From a halophilic archaeon (lineage in GTDB: Archaea > Halobacteriota > Halobacteria > Halobacteriales > Haladaptataceae), in contig QNGA01000001.1 in assembly GCA_003298465.1 (NCBI GenBank), positions 1,612,001 to 1,676,000 on the forward strand: a stretch of 64,000 nucleotides of DNA, given 5' to 3'. A model generated the notes under the pieces. It saw only the letters and a program-made list of their open reading frames with translations, had not been told where the DNA came from and did no database searches. Of the stretch, positions 34,067 through 42,985 are shown one piece after another (positions within the stretch are counted from its first letter, which is position 1; every line of letters starts with the position of its first letter). A program made the position numbers and the translations under genes.

Positions 34067-34792
34067 TCAGAGCGACAGCCACCGCGTCGTGACGTCCTGT
34101 TCCTGCAGATGCCAGCGTTGCTCCGCGTCCCCCCTCCGGCAGCGGACCTCGACGACGGCGTCGAAGACGGGCGCCAGCGTCCGGACGAGGTCCAGGTTCG
34201 CGTCGGTCGGGAGGTGGAAGTGTCCCATCCCGCCGTCGCAACGGACGCGTGCGGCGAGCACGCGCAGAAATCGAAACACCGCCTCCGCACCGTGGTCCTC
34301 CACCAGCGGCGCGACCGAGTCGACGCAGACGCGAAGTTCGGCCGGGTCGAGACCGCCGCTGACCGCGCGGAACTCGTCGATACACTCGACGATTGCGTCG
34401 TCGAGAGCGGGCAGCGACTCGTCGGTGACCCTGACCGCCGTCACGTCGGCGTCGGGCGTTCCGGCGGCCACGGACGTCGCGGCGCCGGAGGCGCTCCGGG
34501 TTCGGGTCGTCCGGTCGACGACGCGGACCGTCTCCGAACTCGTTTCGGGGGCGGGAAACGGAGCGTGGTTCGAGAGGCGGTCGTGGCCACTCGCGTCCGT
34601 ACACACCAGCAGTCGCCGTCGCGGTCGCTCGCGTGACTCGCCGAGGAAGCGGTCGCACGCCCGGTCGAGAGCGTCGTCGCATCTCGGACCGACGAGAAGG
34701 ATGCCGCATCCTCGCCGCTTGAGCCCCGCGAGCGTTCGAGTGAAGACGGCAGCCTCCGACGACGAGGCGCTCTTTTCGTCGCTACGGTTCAT
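34067..34792 (-). CDS. Degenerate RecA/KaiC-like haloarchaeal protein
   Basis: The 241-residue protein has the strand-helix order of a RecA-fold domain: GCGILLVGPRCDDALDRACDRF in place of a P-loop (Gly-Lys-Thr missing), RRRLLVCTDASGHD, then RVCVDSVAPLVEDHGAEAVFRFLRVLAARV and a closing FDAVVEVRC. It therefore probably binds no ATP in the usual way. Similar proteins are common in haloarchaea near signal-transduction genes; their role is unknown. It is convergent with the preceding gene. Confidence 0.65.
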   Translation of the reverse strand: MNRSDEKSASSSEAAVFTRTLAGLKRRGCGILLVGPRCDDALDRACDRFLGESRERPRRRLLVCTDASGHDRLSNHAPFPAPETSSETVRVVDRTTRTRSASGAATSVAAGTPDADVTAVRVTDESLPALDDAIVECIDEFRAVSGGLDPAELRVCVDSVAPLVEDHGAEAVFRFLRVLAARVRCDGGMGHFHLPTDANLDLVRTLAPVFDAVVEVRCRRGDAEQRWHLQEQDVTTRWLSL

Positions 34793-34909
34793 CGTTCAAC
34801 TAGGCCAATACACCGTGCAATAAGACTTCGGATGCCGTCGCGGCCGAAACCCGGCAAACCTCTCCCCGTTTGCTGGTGGTTTCAATCCCCGACCGACTAC
34901 GGTGACGTG

Positions 34910-35992
34910 ATGACCGACGACCTGTTCAGTCCCCGTTCGTTCCGCGAGACGACGGTCCCGAACCGCGTGATGGTGTCGCCGATGTGCCAGTACTCCTGCG
35001 AGCCGGACGGGCTGGCGACCGACTGGCACCTCGTTCACCTGGGAAGTCGCGCCGTCGGCGGGGCGGGAATCGTGATGACGGAGGCGACCGCGGTCGAGCC
35101 GCGAGGCCGCATCACGCCGAGCGACCTCGGCATCTGGAGCGACGAACACGCCGACGCGCTCGCGCCCGTCGCGGAGTTCGTCCGCGGTCAGGGGGCCGTC
35201 CCGGCCATCCAGCTCGCCCACGCCGGCCGGAAGGGGAGCAAGACCCCGCCGTGGGAGGGCAGCGAGACGGTCGCACGGGTCGAGGGCGGCTACGAGACGC
35301 TCGCGCCGAGCGCCGACGTCTGGCCGTACGACCGGTCGAAACCGGCGACGACCGAGATGGACTGCGACGACATCGAGACGCTCGTCGGCGACTTCGCCCG
35401 CGCCGCCGAGTACGCCCTCGACGCCGGCTTCGAGATAGCCGAGGTCCACGCCGCACACGGCTATCTGCTCCACGAGTTCCTCTCGCCCGCGGCGAACGAC
35501 CGCGAGGACGAGTACGGCGGCAGTTTCGAGAACCGCACGCGTCTCGTCCGCGAGGTCGTCGACGCGGTCCGGGAAGCGTGGCCCGACGACAAGCCCGTCT
35601 TCGTCCGCATCTCGGCGACCGACTGGCTTCCCGACCGCGAGTCGTGGACCGTCGACGACTCCGTGCGCCTCGCCGACCGCCTCGCCGACCGGGTCGACCT
35701 CGTCGACGTGAGCGCGGGCGGCCTCCATCCGGACCAGCAGATTTCCAGTCCGGGGCCGAACTACCAGGTGCCGTACGCCGAGCGCATCCGGGAGGAGGCC
35801 GGCGTCCCGGTCGGGGCCGTCGGCGGCATCGTCGAACCGGCGCAGGCCGACGCCCTGATCCGCAACGAACGGGCCGACCTCGCCATCCTCGGCCGCGAAC
35901 ACCTCCGCGACCCGTACTTCGCGCTCCGCGCCGCCCGGGAACTGGACGCCGAGGACGTGGAGTGGCCCGTGCAGTATCGACGCGCCGTCTGA
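34910..35992 (+). CDS. Old Yellow Enzyme family NADH:flavin oxidoreductase (YqjM-like)
   Basis: This is 360 residues from ATG 34910; an upstream in-frame start adds a Pro/Trp-rich stretch. Flavin-site blocks are MVSPMCQYSCEPDGLATDWH (with the YqjM-type Cys), QLAHAGRKGS and VHAAHGYLLHEFLSPAAN with DEYGGSFENR. The C-terminal GAVGGI and LGREHLRDPYFALRAA finish the barrel. It reduces activated C=C bonds with NAD(P)H. Confidence 0.93.
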   Translation: MTDDLFSPRSFRETTVPNRVMVSPMCQYSCEPDGLATDWHLVHLGSRAVGGAGIVMTEATAVEPRGRITPSDLGIWSDEHADALAPVAEFVRGQGAVPAIQLAHAGRKGSKTPPWEGSETVARVEGGYETLAPSADVWPYDRSKPATTEMDCDDIETLVGDFARAAEYALDAGFEIAEVHAAHGYLLHEFLSPAANDREDEYGGSFENRTRLVREVVDAVREAWPDDKPVFVRISATDWLPDRESWTVDDSVRLADRLADRVDLVDVSAGGLHPDQQISSPGPNYQVPYAERIREEAGVPVGAVGGIVEPAQADALIRNERADLAILGREHLRDPYFALRAARELDAEDVEWPVQYRRAV

Positions 35993-36043
35993 CGCCGTCC
36001 GGAAATCTCAAGTTTATAACCGCGGCGTGCCGTGGATGCCCGC

Positions 36044-37195
36044 ATGGACCGAGTTGCAGTCATCGGCGCGTCGATGACGGAGTTCGGCGAGCGCGACGCG
36101 TGGCTCCGCGAGTTGCTCGCGGAGGCCGGCGACGCGTGTCTCGACGACGCGAACGTCTCGCCCCGGGCGGTCGACCACCTGTACGTCTCGAACATGGCCA
36201 GCGGCGAGTTCGAGGGCCAGACCGGCGTCCCGAACGCGCTGGCTCACGACCTCGGCGCGATGCCGGCGTACACCCAGCGCGTCGACCAGACGAGCGCCAG
36301 CGGCGGTGCGGGCATCTACTCCGCGTGGCAGTCCGTGGCCTCGGGCGCGAGCGACCTGACGCTGCTCGTCGGCGGTGAGAAGATGACCCACAGGACGACG
36401 GCGGAGGCGACGGACGTCATCGCCTCGCTCACCCATCCCGCCGAGTACAAGCACGGCGTCACGCTCCCGAGTTTCGCCGGCCTCACGGCGCGGCGCTACC
36501 TCCACGAGTACGACGCACCGCGGGAGAGCCTGGCGAAGGTCGCCGTGAAGAACCACCGGAACGGCCTCGACAACCCGCACGCGCAGTTCCGCAAGGAGGT
36601 CGACCTGGAGACGGTGATGGACTCGCCCGTCGTGGCCGACCCCCTCAGGCTCTACGACTTCTGTCCCATCACGGACGGGAGCGCCGCGCTGCTGTTCTGT
36701 CCCGAATCGACGGCCGAGGAGTACGTCGACGAGTACACCGTCGTCTCGGGTATCGGGGGCGCGACCGACACCCACATCGTCCACGAGCGCACGGACCCCA
36801 CCGTCATGGAAGCGGCCGTCGAGAGCAGCGACGTCGCCTACGAGATGGCCGACCGCGAACCGGGCGACGTGGACGTGGCCGAACTCCACGACATGTTCAC
36901 CATCCTGGAGTTCCTCCAGAGCGAGGCGGTCGGCTTCTTCGACCAGGGCGAGGGCTGGCGTGCCGTCGAGCAGGGCGTCACCGACCGCGACGGCGACCTC
37001 CCGATAAACACCTCCGGCGGTCTCAAGTCGAAGGGCCACCCGCTCGGCGCGAGCGGGGTCGCACAGGCGTACGAACTCCACCAGCAGTTGCTCGGCGACG
37101 CCGGCGCGCGCCAGGTCGACGCCGAGGTCGCGCTGGCGTGCAACGTCGGCGGGTTCGGCAACTGCGTCACCACCACCATCATGGAGGAAGCATGA
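36044..37195 (+). CDS. Thiolase-like acetyl-CoA acetyltransferase
   Basis: This is 383 residues from ATG 36044, 24 bases after AGTTTATAACC. It is a non-decarboxylating thiolase of the SCP2/archaeal type: the usual nucleophile region reads RVDQTSASGGAGIYSAWQSV (Ser where bacterial thiolases have a shifted Cys), while VAELHDMFTILEFLQSEAVG and GGLKSKGHPLGASGVAQAYE supply the catalytic His, and GGFGNCVTTTIM the last Cys. It makes a small complex with the DUF35 protein encoded by the next gene, which overlaps its stop (ATGA). Confidence 0.9.
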   Translation: MDRVAVIGASMTEFGERDAWLRELLAEAGDACLDDANVSPRAVDHLYVSNMASGEFEGQTGVPNALAHDLGAMPAYTQRVDQTSASGGAGIYSAWQSVASGASDLTLLVGGEKMTHRTTAEATDVIASLTHPAEYKHGVTLPSFAGLTARRYLHEYDAPRESLAKVAVKNHRNGLDNPHAQFRKEVDLETVMDSPVVADPLRLYDFCPITDGSAALLFCPESTAEEYVDEYTVVSGIGGATDTHIVHERTDPTVMEAAVESSDVAYEMADREPGDVDVAELHDMFTILEFLQSEAVGFFDQGEGWRAVEQGVTDRDGDLPINTSGGLKSKGHPLGASGVAQAYELHQQLLGDAGARQVDAEVALACNVGGFGNCVTTTIMEEA

Positions 37196-37575
37196 GCGAG
37201 GACGAGTCCACCACGTTCGAGGCGCACCGCTGTCCCAACGGCCACCTGACCTACCCGGGCCACCCGCGCTGCCCGGAGTGTGCCGAACCGCAGGTCGAAA
37301 CCGTCGACCTCGCGGACCGCACTGCCGAGGTCGTCACGTGGACGACGAACACCGCGACGCCGCCCGGCGTTCGCTCGCCGAACTCCCTCGCCATCGTGGA
37401 GTTCACGGTCGACGGCGAACTGGTGCGCGCCATCGGCCAGTTGACCGAGGACGCCGAGGTCGACGTCGGCGACCGGGTGCGGCCCGTCTACGCCGAGGAA
37501 CTCAGGGACCCCGACGCCGGCATCCGGGAGAAGGAAAGCCAGGAGTGGGACGGGTACCGATTCGAACCGGTCTGA
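37192..37575 (+). CDS. DUF35 OB-fold zinc-ribbon partner of thiolase
   Basis: The 127-residue protein has an N-terminal rubredoxin-like zinc ribbon (HRCPNGHLTYPGHPRCPEC, where His or one Cys may replace a ligand) followed by a small OB-fold: EVVTWTTNTATPP, LAIVEFTVDGELVRAIGQL and DRVRPVYAEEL. In archaea such proteins hold acetoacetyl-CoA thiolase and HMG-CoA synthase together. It starts inside the thiolase stop codon, so they are translated jointly. Confidence 0.9.
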   Translation: MSEDESTTFEAHRCPNGHLTYPGHPRCPECAEPQVETVDLADRTAEVVTWTTNTATPPGVRSPNSLAIVEFTVDGELVRAIGQLTEDAEVDVGDRVRPVYAEELRDPDAGIREKESQEWDGYRFEPV

Positions 37576-37669
37576 ACGCGGTTCGTCCGCGGTTCCCGGT
37601 TCGAATCGGCGATGAGGACCGGTCTGAACGCGATTTTCTCTGCATCTCGGGAACCGAATCGTCGGTGAG
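37566..37669. repeat. Degenerate 52-base tandem duplication over the DUF35 stop
   Basis: The segment from 37566 recurs from 37618. Both copies start ACCGGTCTGAACGCG, after which the match is loose (for example CGAATCGGCGATGAG against CGAATCGTCGGTGAG). The first copy carries the stop codon of the gene. Confidence 0.55.
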
Positions 37670-37705
37670 ACCGCCCCGCCTTCGTGCGTTCGACGGTACC
37701 AGTTC

Positions 37706-37721
37706 ACAAAAATTCTTTTGT
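37706..37721. promoter_or_regulatory. Inverted repeat before the methyltransferase gene
   Basis: ACAAAA-ATTC-TTTTGT, centred about 31 bases before the ATG at 37745, may be both promoter and operator. Confidence 0.45.
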
Positions 37722-37744
37722 CGACACTTCCCGAACGTCCGGTC

Positions 37745-38458
37745 ATGCCCGACCCGTTCGGTCGCGCCATCCGCGACTTCCACCGCGGCGAGCAGGACGA
37801 ACCGCTGCTGCAGCGAGACGGCGACCTGACCCTCGACCACCCCGTCGAGCGGTTCTACTTCTCGTCGTTCACGGTCGACGGCGAGGAGAGTGAGTGGCTG
37901 GCGTCGCGGCTCGACGGCCCGCTGCTCGACATGGGTGCCGGCGCGGGCAGACACTCGCTGTACTTCCAGGAGCGGTTCGAGACGGTCGCCGTCGAGGTCA
38001 GCGACCACCTCGTCGAGACGATGCGCGAGCGCGGCGTGGCCGACGCACGCCGCGGAGACATGTTCGCGCTCCGCGAGCAGTTCGAACGCGACCGGTTCCG
38101 GTCGGCGCTCGCCATCGGCACTCAGGTCGGCCTCGCGCAGTCGATGCAGGGCCTGCGGAAGTTCCTCGGCGACCTCGCGTTCGCCACGACCCCCGGCGGG
38201 ACGGCAGTCGTCGACTGCTACGACCCCGACCACGAGGAGGCCGAGGAGCTGCTGGGGTACCGCGACGACCCGACACCGGGGCTGGCCCACCGGGTGATGG
38301 ACTTCGAGTACGAGGGTGACGTGAGCGACGTCCTCCTGTTCCGGCTGTTCGCCCCCGACCGGCTCCGGGAGGCGACGGTCGGCACCGGCTGGACGGTCGG
38401 CGAGGTCCGGTACGGCGACGACGGCCCGCACTACCGGGCGGCGCTGGAGAAGTCGTAG
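37745..38458 (+). CDS. SAM-dependent methyltransferase
   Basis: This is 237 residues from ATG 37745. A class I fold is shown by LLDMGAGAGRHSLYF (SAM-binding Gly loop), VAVEVSDHLVETMRERG (acidic end of strand 2) and FRSALAIGTQVGLAQS. GGTAVVDCYDPDHEE and a C-terminal GDDGPHYRAALEK finish it. The substrate is not apparent. Confidence 0.85.
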   Translation: MPDPFGRAIRDFHRGEQDEPLLQRDGDLTLDHPVERFYFSSFTVDGEESEWLASRLDGPLLDMGAGAGRHSLYFQERFETVAVEVSDHLVETMRERGVADARRGDMFALREQFERDRFRSALAIGTQVGLAQSMQGLRKFLGDLAFATTPGGTAVVDCYDPDHEEAEELLGYRDDPTPGLAHRVMDFEYEGDVSDVLLFRLFAPDRLREATVGTGWTVGEVRYGDDGPHYRAALEKS

Positions 38459-38476
38459 CGGTCCCGCCGCGAGAAG

Positions 38477-39340
38477 TCAGATTCCGGCGTTCACGTCCTC
38501 GTCGTCGTTTCTGCCGTCGTCGCCGGTTCGGTCGTCGTCACCGTGTCGGTCGCCGGTATCGTTGCCGTCGTCCTCGCCTGCGTCGCGGTTCGCGTCCTCG
38601 TCGTTCCCGTCGGCGCTCTCCTCGCTCCCGTCGGGGTCGCGTTCGCCCAGTTCCTTGCGAATCGACCGCAGTTCGGCGTCCACGTCCACCTCCGGACGGT
38701 CGTCCTCGCCGTTCTCGTCCTCGCCGTTCTCGTCCTCGCCGTTCTCGTCCTCGTCGCTCTCCTCGCGCACTTCGATGTCGACGGCGTCGTCTCCGAGTCG
38801 CTGGTCGGCGCGGTCGCTCTCGGTCGTCTCGGCGTCGATGCTCGCGGTCGTCTCGCGCCCGGCGTCGGCCCGTTCGCGGCCGGCCGCCACCTCCTCGCGG
38901 ATGTCGTCGTTCAGCCGCCGGGCCTCGTCGAGGAGCCGACGAGCGGCCGGTTCGCGCGGGAGGTCGCCCTCCGTGAGCGCCTCGTCGAGGTCGGCGAGCG
39001 CGGCGTCGAGTCGGTCGAGCGTGGCGCGGCTGGCGCGCTGGGCGCGCGAGCCGAGTTCGTCGCGGGCCTGGCCGGCCGCGTCGGCGGCGGTGTCGCGTTC
39101 GGGGTCGACCAGACGGATGACCCGCTGGAGCATCTCCAGCGCGCGCACGTTCGCTTCGAGCACCGCGATGGCCGTTGGAATGCCGTACTCGCCGGTGAAC
39201 CGGAGTAGTTCGCCGGGCGTCGGCGGTCGCGGCAACCCCATGGGACCCCGCGGCGGCCGACCGAACTCGTCGCGGAGTTCCCGCAGCGTCGCCTCCAGTT
39301 CCTCGACGCGCTCCTCGAGGTCGTCCCGGTCGTCTGTCAT
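38477..39340 (-). CDS. Coiled-coil acidic protein, unknown function
   Basis: The 287-residue protein starts with a coiled coil (DLEERVEELEATLRELRDEFG) and a Pro-rich hinge (RPPRGPMGLPRPPTPGELL), then a helical domain with GIPTAIAVLEANVRALEMLQ. The C-terminal 130 residues are nearly all Asp, Glu, Gly, Asn and Arg, with three direct DENGE repeats from a 15-base tandem repeat. It is a haloarchaeal conserved family without a role that I know. Disorder in the tail is typical of halophilic adaptation. Confidence 0.72.
   Translation of the reverse strand: MTDDRDDLEERVEELEATLRELRDEFGRPPRGPMGLPRPPTPGELLRFTGEYGIPTAIAVLEANVRALEMLQRVIRLVDPERDTAADAAGQARDELGSRAQRASRATLDRLDAALADLDEALTEGDLPREPAARRLLDEARRLNDDIREEVAAGRERADAGRETTASIDAETTESDRADQRLGDDAVDIEVREESDEDENGEDENGEDENGEDDRPEVDVDAELRSIRKELGERDPDGSEESADGNDEDANRDAGEDDGNDTGDRHGDDDRTGDDGRNDDEDVNAGI
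38711..38755. repeat. 15-base tandem repeat within the coiled-coil gene
   Basis: Units of GTTCTCGTCCTCGCC stand at 38711, 38726 and 38741 (last unit one change) and code DENGE three times. Confidence 0.85.
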
Positions 39341-39389
39341 GTCCGAACGTTCGCACCGCAGGACAAAAGCGTTGGTTGCTCGACGGCCG

Positions 39390-40592
39390 TCAGAACCCCT
39401 CGCGGAGGAAGACCTCGCGCGGCGGGAACAGCGCCGCGAGGCGCTCGCCCGCGTCGGCGTCCACGACCGAGAGGTTCCCGAACCGTTCGGCCTCGCCGAC
39501 GGAGTGGTAGCCGGCCACGACCTGCGAGAGCGCGTTCACGTCCGTCGTCACGTCGGGGGCGGCGTCCGTCCGCGTGCAACCGGCGCCTTCCCCGTCGAGT
39601 TCCAGCGCGAAGGTTCCCTCGTTCCAGTCGACCAGCGGGTCGGACACTTCGAGGACGACCCGTCCCTCCGCCTCGGCGTCCTGTCCGTCGGGGCCGGTGA
39701 CGCGGGAGAGCGCCCGGGGAACGTCCACGAGACGGAACATCGGGCCTGTCCGAATCTCGCAGTCGACCGCGCGGGGGTCGTCGACGACGTCGAGCAGGTC
39801 GGCGTTCGCGGGTTCGTAGAAGCGCACCGACTCGACCTGCGAGTCGTGGTAGTGGAGGAAACGCAGCAGGTGGCGGTACGCCTCGTCGTTCGCGAAGGCC
39901 AGGTCGCTCACGTCCAGGCGCTTGCCGTCGTCGCCATCGTCGACGGTGTAGACGAGGTAGCTCCGTAGTTCCCCGTCCCGGAACCAGCCGTAGGCGTAGG
40001 GGTCCCCGTCGCTCCAGGTGTCGAAGGTCCGCTCGCGCCACCAGTCCTCTGTGCGGTCGACGGCCAGCGCGTGGTTCTCGCCGTGCGCGCGCAGGACGCG
40101 GGCGAGCGACTCCCAGTCGTCGGGGTCGAGTCGGCGGAACTCGCCCGCGCGGTCGGTGTCGAGCGCCAACGCCTCCGGCGTCGTCTCGTACCGCGTGTAC
40201 CGGGTGATCGTCGCCCAACCGTACCGGCGGTAGAAACCGTAATCGAACGGCCAGAGCGCCGAGAAGTCGACGTCGCGGTCCCGGTACTCGGCGAGCGACT
40301 CGCGGAGCAGCCTGCCGACCAGCCCCCGGCGTCGGTTCTCGGGCGGCGACGCGACCGCCGACAATCCGGCGACGTCGCGCCACGCGCCGCGCACGCGAGC
40401 GGTGAGCCAGTGGTGGGCGCAGACGCAGCACAGGTCGTCGGCGTCGTACAGCCCCCGGCGGTCGGCGAGGTCGACCGAGAAGTCGTCGTCCGACTCGTAG
40501 GTCTGTGGCCCCGCCTCGGGCTGGAACGCGTAGTCGAGCATCCGCTGGTACGTCTCGCGGTCCGCGTCCGGGACGGGCCGATACGTTGGCAT
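39390..40592 (-). CDS. Eis-type GNAT N-acetyltransferase
   Basis: The 400-residue protein has two GNAT-like folds and an SCP2-like C-terminal domain as in the Eis family: GLSAVASPPENRRRGLVGRLL is the acetyl-CoA P-loop, then SALWPFDYGFYRRYGWA, and RWWRERTFDTWSDGD-like tryptophans before the second domain. Bacterial Eis proteins acetylate amines on many substrates; the haloarchaeal target is unknown. The starting ATG is 40592. Confidence 0.85.
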   Translation of the reverse strand: MPTYRPVPDADRETYQRMLDYAFQPEAGPQTYESDDDFSVDLADRRGLYDADDLCCVCAHHWLTARVRGAWRDVAGLSAVASPPENRRRGLVGRLLRESLAEYRDRDVDFSALWPFDYGFYRRYGWATITRYTRYETTPEALALDTDRAGEFRRLDPDDWESLARVLRAHGENHALAVDRTEDWWRERTFDTWSDGDPYAYGWFRDGELRSYLVYTVDDGDDGKRLDVSDLAFANDEAYRHLLRFLHYHDSQVESVRFYEPANADLLDVVDDPRAVDCEIRTGPMFRLVDVPRALSRVTGPDGQDAEAEGRVVLEVSDPLVDWNEGTFALELDGEGAGCTRTDAAPDVTTDVNALSQVVAGYHSVGEAERFGNLSVVDADAGERLAALFPPREVFLREGF

Positions 40593-40814
40593 GACACGAG
40601 GTGAGACGGGGAAAGGAGAAATAGGTTAGCAATCCGTCACCGACCGAAGCATTCCCAGGCAGTCGGTGGAGCACTCCGGCGGACCGGCGAACCGTTTCGG
40701 CGACGGCGTCGGAACGCGCGCTCAAGACCGCCATAAATTTTGATTTTATATATTGTATTCTATGAATATGTCGTGAACTCAACAACCAGCACGTGAAACG
40801 TATTGTCGGAGTCC

Positions 40815-41999
40815 ATGAACGGGCAAACACGACGCGACTTCCTCCTCGCCACGGGCGCGAGCGTCGCGGCCACGCTCGGCGTGATGAGCACGGGGACGAG
40901 CGCACCGACCGAATCGTCGACCGACTGGAACGCCGTCGAATCGCCGACGACCAAGACGCTCAACGACGTCGTCGACACCGTCGACGGACCGGTCGCCGTC
41001 GGTGACGGCGGCGACGTGGTCACGCGCCGCGAAAACGGCTGGCAGAAGGTCGTCGAGTACGGGCCGCAGGCGCGCAGTCGACCGCTGACCGGCGTCGACG
41101 TGACCGACGACGGCGAGCGGATCTGGTTCGTCGGCGGGAGCGGCGTCATCGGCGAGTACGACGTGACGACCGAGACGCTGACGAACTACTCCGCGCCGAA
41201 GGACAAGACGAGCACGTGGGAGGACGTGGCCGTCAGGGGACGCGCCGGAGAGAACGAGCGACTCTACTTCGTCAACGGGTCCGGTGAACTGCTGATCGGG
41301 GTTCGCGAGGACAGCGGCGCGCTCCGGTACGCGGACGTGCTCAAGCCGGGCGGCGGTTCCACGATTCCCGGTATCGAGTTCTACTCCCGCTGGGGCGGTC
41401 ACGTCTGTAGCACGAGCCAATTGGTCTCGAAGTCGACGACGGGCGGCACCGAGTGGGAACAGATCGGTATCGGGTTCTCCGGCGAGAGCTTCTTCGACGT
41501 CGCCAGCGTCGGACCGAGGGACGCGAACGTCGCGGCCGGTGCGGGGATCATCTACCGATACGACGGGTTCCGATGGACGCCGCACGTCGTCGACCACGGG
41601 CGCCAGGCCATCCGCGCAATCGACCGCGACGGAGACGCGGGTCTCGCGGCCGGGGCCGGCGGGAAGGTCTACGAACGCCAGTCGACGGGCCAGTGGCGTC
41701 GCTACAGTACCGGTTCCGACACGAAGTTCCGGGGCGTCTCGCACGGGAGCGACGGCGTCGACGTGGCGGTCGGCAACAACGGTGCCATCGTCGAGCGAAC
41801 CGGCGACGCTTCGGACGGAACGACGACCACGACGACTACGACGACCGAGTCGTCGAACGCGACCACCACGACCACGACCACCACGACCACCGACACCACG
41901 GCGACGACCGCTTCGTCGGACACCGCGAGCGCCGCTCGCGTCTCGGTTCCCGACGCCAGCGAGACGGTGAGCGAGTACGTCGAGGGGGAGTGGGTGTAA
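40815..41999 (+). CDS. Tat-exported beta-propeller-like protein with Thr-rich stalk
   Basis: This 394-residue precursor (ATG 40815) starts NGQTRRDFLLATGASVAATLG, a Tat signal. The mature part repeats blade-like units such as GPVAVGDGGDVVTRREN, RIWFVGGSGVIGEYDVT, RLYFVNGSGELLIGV, NVAAGAGIIYRYDGFRW and GLAAGAGGKVYERQSTGQW, recalling YCF48-type propellers. Two long Thr runs lie before the end, and the C-terminus (SETVSEYVEGEWV) has no anchor. The substrate or partner is not known. Thr-rich stalks are O-glycosylation targets in many surface proteins. Confidence 0.8.
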   Translation: MNGQTRRDFLLATGASVAATLGVMSTGTSAPTESSTDWNAVESPTTKTLNDVVDTVDGPVAVGDGGDVVTRRENGWQKVVEYGPQARSRPLTGVDVTDDGERIWFVGGSGVIGEYDVTTETLTNYSAPKDKTSTWEDVAVRGRAGENERLYFVNGSGELLIGVREDSGALRYADVLKPGGGSTIPGIEFYSRWGGHVCSTSQLVSKSTTGGTEWEQIGIGFSGESFFDVASVGPRDANVAAGAGIIYRYDGFRWTPHVVDHGRQAIRAIDRDGDAGLAAGAGGKVYERQSTGQWRRYSTGSDTKFRGVSHGSDGVDVAVGNNGAIVERTGDASDGTTTTTTTTTESSNATTTTTTTTTTDTTATTASSDTASAARVSVPDASETVSEYVEGEWV

Positions 42000-42071
42000 C
42001 GCGACGGCGAACCGCCCCGGGCTACTGTCGCTTCGGTGACCTTTACGGTGCTCGCGCGAGTACTCCGGCGC

Positions 42072-42611
42072 ATGCCTGGCCCGGTCTTCCTCGACGGCGA
42101 CGGCGTGACCCTGCGGACGGCGACCGAAGAGGACCTCCCGTTCCTGCGTGAGAACCACGACGACCCCCGCGTTCGGGCGACCCGGAGCGTCCACGAACCG
42201 GCGGACGACGAGTGGGCACGACGCCGACTCGGCGGGACGATGGGACGGGACGGCGACTCGCTCGCGCTGCTCGTCTGCGACGGCGACGACCCCGTCGGCC
42301 TCGTCTACCTCGTCCGCGAGGATCCGAACGCACACACGCAGCGCCTCGGCGAACTCGCCTACTGGATCGCGCCCGACGAGTGGGGCAACGGCTACGCGAC
42401 GGCAGCCGCCGACCGTCTCGTCGCCCACGCCTTCGACGACCTCGGTCTCCACCGTGTGACTGCTTCGGCGTTCGCCGACAACGTCGCCTCCCGGCGCGTG
42501 CTGGAGTCGGTCGGGTTCGAGGAGGAGGGCGTGGCCCGGAAGGAGGCGTTCGTCGACGGCGACTGGCAGGACGTGGTGCGCTACGGCCTGCTGGTCGAGG
42601 AGTGGCGGTGA
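42072..42611 (+). CDS. GNAT acetyltransferase, RimJ/RimL type
   Basis: This is 179 residues from ATG 42072. A GNAT fold of the RimJ/L ribosomal-protein group is shown by VTLRTATEEDLPFLRENHDD, LGELAYWIAPDEWGNGYAT and RVTASAFADNVASRRVLESVGF-like residues. It likely acetylates an N-terminal or Lys amine using acetyl-CoA. An earlier in-frame start would add a basic stretch and is less likely. Confidence 0.9.
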   Translation: MPGPVFLDGDGVTLRTATEEDLPFLRENHDDPRVRATRSVHEPADDEWARRRLGGTMGRDGDSLALLVCDGDDPVGLVYLVREDPNAHTQRLGELAYWIAPDEWGNGYATAAADRLVAHAFDDLGLHRVTASAFADNVASRRVLESVGFEEEGVARKEAFVDGDWQDVVRYGLLVEEWR

Positions 42612-42685
42612 GCCGAGCGCGGAGCCCGGCCCTTCCGCAGGCGGTCTACCAAGAATTAAGGTCCAGCCACACAATCGGACCTCGT

Positions 42686-42985
42686 ATGGACGAATCCCCC
42701 GAGGAGATTACGACGCTCGTCGGTCGCGAGGTGTACTCTAACAACGGCGTCTTCGTCGGCGAAGTCGACGACGTGCGACTGAACCTCGACGCGACGACGG
42801 TGACGGGTCTCGCGCTCGGTCGTCTCAACGACGAACTGTTCTCGAACCGCATCAACCCCAGCCAGGGCGTCATCCTCCCGTACCGCTGGGTACGCGCGGT
42901 CGGTGACGTCATCCTCGTCAACGACGTCGTCGAACGGATGAAAGAGCCCGAGGAAGAAGTGAGCGACGACGAAGTGACCGTCTAG
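42686..42985 (+). CDS. PRC-barrel domain protein
   Basis: The 99-residue protein has one PRC-barrel: EITTLVGREVYSNNGVFVGE, VDDVRLNLDATTVTGLALG and YRWVRAVGDVILVNDVVER. In haloarchaea short PRC-barrel proteins take part in RNA/cell-division contexts (CdpB family) or unknown roles; which this is I cannot tell. Its stop overlaps the convergent DHH gene stop by four bases. Confidence 0.9.
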   Translation: MDESPEEITTLVGREVYSNNGVFVGEVDDVRLNLDATTVTGLALGRLNDELFSNRINPSQGVILPYRWVRAVGDVILVNDVVERMKEPEEEVSDDEVTV

